DNA from: G963674685 sp964591275
GTDB taxonomy: Bacteria; Lernaellota; Lernaellaia; JACKCT01
Reading direction: 5' to 3'
Assembly: GCA_964591275.1 (NCBI GenBank)
Contig: CAZQAE010000122.1
Location: forward strand, 1-10,381
DNA: 10,381 bases
The notes beneath the pieces were generated by a model. It had not been told where the DNA came from, did no database searches, and was given only the letters and a program-made list of their open reading frames with translations. Positions 8,124-10,381 of the stretch are shown here, piece by piece. The translations under genes were made by a program, and so were the position numbers. Position 1 is the stretch's first letter, and each line of letters opens with the position of its first letter.

Positions 8124-8329
8124 CGCTTCGAATCATTGCCCAAGAGTTGCTTAAGGTAGTTCGTCAGAAAGTGACAATCAATAAAATAGTCAGGGAGAAT
8201 GTCCGAGCTATGATAAAGAGGATTCTGCGCCATTACGGTAATCCCCCAGATAATCAGGCACGGGCAACGGAACTCGTTTTGGAACAGGCGGAGGTGATTT
8301 GCAGGGGCTGGACTGATGACAATGATTAG
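8120..8329 (+). pseudogene. remnant of type I restriction HsdR C-terminus (DUF3387-like)
   Basis: A 69-codon open frame starting with ATG at 8120. The reading TLRIIAQELLKVVRQKVTIN, then VRENVRAMIKRILRHYGNPP, then LVLEQAEVICRGW closely follows the extreme C-terminal segment of EcoEI-type HsdR subunits (consensus from memory: ARELVETVR..VTIDW..RESVRAKLRVMVKRILRKYGYPPD). About four residues seem to be missing between VRA and MIKRIL. A full HsdR is about 800-1000 residues, with nuclease and helicase domains; none of that is seen upstream, where this frame hits a stop 24 bases before the ATG. No HsdM or HsdS is in the window. No clear ribosome site, though the start overlaps the previous restored frame by ATGA. 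Most likely a scrap left by deletion of a type I restriction system; whether it is translated is unknown. Confidence 0.72.
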
Positions 8330-8386
8330 GGAAAAGATTAGGGGATGTTATTGCAAATTCAGAACAATTTCTCTGAAGGAGAAATA

Positions 8387-8947
8387 ATGAATCAGATCAA
8401 AGAGTTTTCTGAAGAGCGGTTTAAGCTTTGGTATATGAAAAGAGAATACTGTAAGAGTGGGCGAACAACGTTGCCCGGTCGAGAACAGCTTCTCGATGAA
8501 TTTGAACACTATCATGCTTCTGGCAAAGGGCTATCTCAGTTCTATCCACGCAATTGGAGCATCGTCGTTCTCTCGCAACCTGAATTCGAGAATTTGATTC
8601 ACCTCGAGAGTGGTTGGACTAACCAAGCGGGATTGACGGTCAACGGTCAGTCAAGGAGATTGATCGAAATTGCGACCCGTGCCAAAGCTTGTGGGTACTG
8701 GGAAAATCCTGACAAAAGGCACTTGGACTATTATGAAAAATTCAAAACGAACTCTCTTGTCTTATCAGGCTTGAACCGCATCGTCATTCGAAATGTGACC
8801 ATTGGCGAAGGCAAGAATGATTCCTCTGCCCTGTTTTACTTGCATGATGGTAATGGTCGAGGCTTGGCCTATATACGGGCGCTGAAAAAACTTAAAGTTG
8901 AGTATCACCCTGTTGAGGCAATTTATGCTGATACGACCCGAAAGTAG
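8387..8947 (+). CDS. uncharacterised 186-residue protein with ParB-like DGNGR motif
   Basis: I do not recognise this protein. The start at 8387 is preferred over the upstream in-frame ATG at 8345 because GAAGGAGAAATA gives a strong Shine-Dalgarno at the right distance, while 8345 has none obvious. The N-terminal half is charged and aromatic (FSEERFKLWYMKREY); the middle contains WTNQAGLTVNGQSRRLIEIA. Near the end, ALFYLHDGNGRGLAYIRAL places D154-G-N-G-R158 after a hydrophobic strand and before a helix. That resembles the DG(H/N)xR motif of ParB/Srx-like domains, a weak analogy. No signal peptide or membrane segment. It is the only apparently intact gene between the TIR gene and the final ATPase. 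It lies 36 bases before the AbiEii-like gene, so it might have been its partner, but it lacks the winged-helix look of AbiEi antitoxins. Confidence 0.7.
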   Translation: MNQIKEFSEERFKLWYMKREYCKSGRTTLPGREQLLDEFEHYHASGKGLSQFYPRNWSIVVLSQPEFENLIHLESGWTNQAGLTVNGQSRRLIEIATRAKACGYWENPDKRHLDYYEKFKTNSLVLSGLNRIVIRNVTIGEGKNDSSALFYLHDGNGRGLAYIRALKKLKVEYHPVEAIYADTTRK

Positions 8948-8983
8948 TGAGCAGGTTCGACATTTTAGAAAAAGAATCATAAC

Positions 8984-9897
8984 ATGATAAACAAGGAAGA
9001 GATAGAGCAGAAATCAGAAGAGCTTGGCGTCCACGTATCGAATGTGCAGCGCGATTACGTTTTCGGATGGTTGCTTGCGGGGATTTTTCAACCGAGCAAT
9101 CCTTTGGGGCGACTCTTCATACTGAAAGGTGGCAATGCCTTTAGAAAGGCTTACTTCCCCAGCTCGAGATTCTCAACAAACCTTGATTTTTCAATTCAAA
9201 CAGAAATCGTAGAGCGGCTTATTCTTGAAGGGGTAAAAACGGCATGTCTTTACGCAAAAGAGAAGAGTGGAGTCGATTTTATCTCGACGACAGCGGCATT
9301 CGTGAGAAGAACCTTGCTGATAAAGAAAGCACTCATTATGAAGCGTGTGTTTACTTCAAGAGCTTTTTTGGCGACGACGAAATCAATCTAAAGGTCGAGC
9401 TTGATATCAAGGAGTTCGATCGAATCTTCCTGCCAGTGCAGACATGCGGGATCATTCATGAGTATTCGGATCATATTCTTTGTAAGGCTGACTTGCGATG
9501 CCGAAAGCTGGAGGAGCTTTTCGCTTCAAAGTTGAAGGCTCTTTTACAAAGAAGGCATTCACCTGATTTATATGACTTCGTGTATTCGGTATTCTTTCAA
9601 AAAATTATAGACATCCGCCGGGGGGAGCTGATCACGACTTTCCTGAAGAAGACTGAATTTCGACCACAAATCGAGAACAATATAGACGTCCTCTGCAGGA
9701 AACACTCAGGACTCAGGCGATCTTATATCGTTCCCGAATTTCTTTACAAGCCTCTCTATGATTCAAAACATCGATTAAATGTTCTTTTAACGGGCACGTC
9801 TGGTCATCGATTTTTCGAACAAAAAGAAATTAGTGAACCTCCCCCATTCTTGTTGACATGGGGAAAAGAAAATATGATTGTTTCACAACACGTCTAA
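8984..9897 (+). pseudogene. AbiEii/AbiGii-type nucleotidyltransferase, frameshifted
   Basis: Two overlapping frames together make one protein of about 300 residues. The first (from ATG 8984) carries VQRDYVFGWLLAGI, the nucleotide-binding GG of FILKGGNAFRKAYF (residues 45-58) and RFSTNLDFS (62-70). The second frame takes over around 9280-9300 and reads IREKNLADKES, YFKSFFGDDE, FDRIFLPVQT and KLEELFASKLKALLQRRHSP followed by DLYDFVYS, all typical of nucleotidyltransferase AbiEii toxins. The shift fits loss of one base. The catalytic D-x-D (usually DLD) is NLD here (N66-L-D68), suggesting reduced activity even before the break. The last 40 or so residues do not look like the family, so the C-terminus may also be altered. 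In type IV systems these enzymes transfer nucleotides (to tRNA in studied cases) and are neutralised by AbiEi-like antitoxins; none is evident here. A sequencing error could explain the frameshift, but not the Asn. Confidence 0.75.
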
Positions 9898-9915
9898 TAC
9901 AAGAGTGGAATTAGT

Positions 9916-10137
9916 ATGAGTGAAGTTTTGACATCACTATCCAGATGGTTTTCTAAGCGTCCCAAGTTGCTTCAGATCGCAGCTACGCAGCTTCTTAAGC
10001 AACAGAGCATCTCGGATGATGACGTCAAGAAACTTGCATCGGTTTGCCTGCAAGAAGCGGAGGGGAAACTTGGTAAGACGAGTTGTGCTATCCCTGCCTC
10101 TACGTTTCCCGTTGAACTTTTGACTATGCACAGGTAG
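9916..10137 (+). pseudogene. short fragment resembling the N-terminal domain of a large defence ATPase
   Basis: A 73-codon frame: MSEVLTSLSRWFSKRPKLLQ, then IAATQLLKQQSISDDDVKKL, then ASVCLQEAEGKLGK. The pattern SLSxWxxxRPxxLQxAAxxLL, acidic DD, then L-x-x-x-C-x-x-EA matches, from memory, a short helical leader found at the start of large AAA-type ATPases of defence islands, where a P-loop domain normally follows. Here the reading stops at 10137 and no Walker motif continues in any frame before 10222. I therefore read it as a truncated gene; it could instead be a small free-standing helical protein. The ribosome site is weak (AAGAGTGG). It follows the AbiEii-like gene by 18 bases and precedes the ATPase start by 84 bases. 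Confidence 0.45.
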
Positions 10138-10221
10138 TTTCAAAATATTAATTTTGGACAGGTGTGACTTGTTATACAAAAAGTCAGCATCACAACGAGA
10201 ATGATAAAACTGAGGTAACGC

Positions 10222-10381
10222 ATGAAGATAGCTTTCGTCGAAATTCAAAATTTCCGCAAACTCAAATCCTGTCGGGTTGAGATAGCCTCACAGGAAACGA
10301 TCTTTGTCGGGGCAAATAATAGCGGTAAGACCTCCGCAATGGATTGTATGATTCTTTTTCTCAAAAAGAGCGGTCACAAAG
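10222..10381 (+). CDS. OLD/AAA-type ATPase, N-terminal part (runs off window)
   Basis: The first 53 codons of an ATPase of the SMC/OLD-like group. It opens MKIAFVEIQNFRKLKSCRVE, the usual N-terminal strand pattern, then has a Walker A motif FVGANNSGKTSAMD (GANNSGKT, bases about 10309-10332). The ATG at 10222 follows GAGGTAA at good spacing. Proteins starting this way include OLD-family nucleases with a C-terminal Toprim domain (as in Gabija GajA) and other AAA defence ATPases; the Toprim part or any partner gene would lie beyond the window, so the class stays open. The 84 bases before it (10138-10221) contain no convincing gene. It is the start of the next defence module, apparently intact as far as visible. 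Confidence 0.85.
   Translation, partial: MKIAFVEIQNFRKLKSCRVEIASQETIFVGANNSGKTSAMDCMILFLKKSGHK

Noticed and set aside
7708..8136. Minus-strand open frame of 142 codons over the broken small gene
   Set aside because: It is the antisense of a region where the + strand carries a good ribosome site and a recognisable conserved protein pattern; its own protein is Cys/Arg-rich and unlike any family I know.
9278..9300. Programmed -1 frameshifting in the AbiEii-like gene
   Set aside because: The sequence GATTTTATCTCG has no X-XXY-YYZ slippery heptamer in the upstream frame and no obvious following stem; mutation or sequencing error is simpler.
10154..10178. Possible promoter TTGGAC ... TATACA before the final ATPase
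   Set aside because: The spacer is only 13 bases, too short for a normal sigma-70 promoter, and no other support is visible.
1..10381. CRISPR array, tRNA, rRNA, insertion sequence or attachment repeat
   Set aside because: No regularly spaced repeats, cloverleaf-like sequence, transposase-like reading frame or long direct repeat was seen by eye on either strand.

Overview
The window looks like part of a bacterial defence (genomic) island. Every gene I can support lies on the + strand. Several genes overlap tightly, most have purine-rich Shine-Dalgarno sequences, and base composition varies from gene to gene. I cannot name the host from the sequence: nothing housekeeping, no tRNA and no rRNA is present. 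GC hand-counted on sample 60-base lines runs from about 33% to 57%, as expected for assembled accessory DNA.

Region 1 (1-7084) is a three-gene operon with overlapping stop and start codons. It encodes the 3' part of a DUF1156-type DNA adenine methyltransferase (DPPY motif, paired cysteine motifs), a 375-residue protein with a PD-(D/E)XK-like nuclease signature, and a 1107-residue DUF499 P-loop ATPase. Methylase plus DUF499 ATPase is the core of helicase-methylase-ATPase defence operons (called Hma in defence catalogues, from memory). No helicase is in this window. The middle gene, a predicted nuclease of distinctly lower GC content, is the part that looks least familiar. My inference is a modification-based anti-phage system: the methylase marks self DNA, the ATPase senses or moves on DNA, and the middle protein may cut.

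Region 2 (7085-7725) is a 122-base spacer with a near-perfect palindrome, followed by an intact small TIR-domain protein. It has the TIR catalytic glutamate pattern and a single C-terminal membrane helix, so it is a candidate membrane-anchored NADase effector.

Region 3 (7739-10137) is mostly gene debris. It holds a small conserved protein broken by a frameshift and a stop codon, a 69-codon scrap of the C-terminus of a type I restriction HsdR subunit, an intact unrecognised 186-residue protein with a ParB-like DGNGR motif, an AbiEii-type nucleotidyltransferase with a frameshift and an altered catalytic motif, and a 73-codon fragment resembling the N-terminus of a large defence ATPase.

Region 4 (10222 to the end) is the start of an OLD/AAA-type ATPase that runs off the window. 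The whole reads as a defence island with intact modules at both ends and decayed ones between them.
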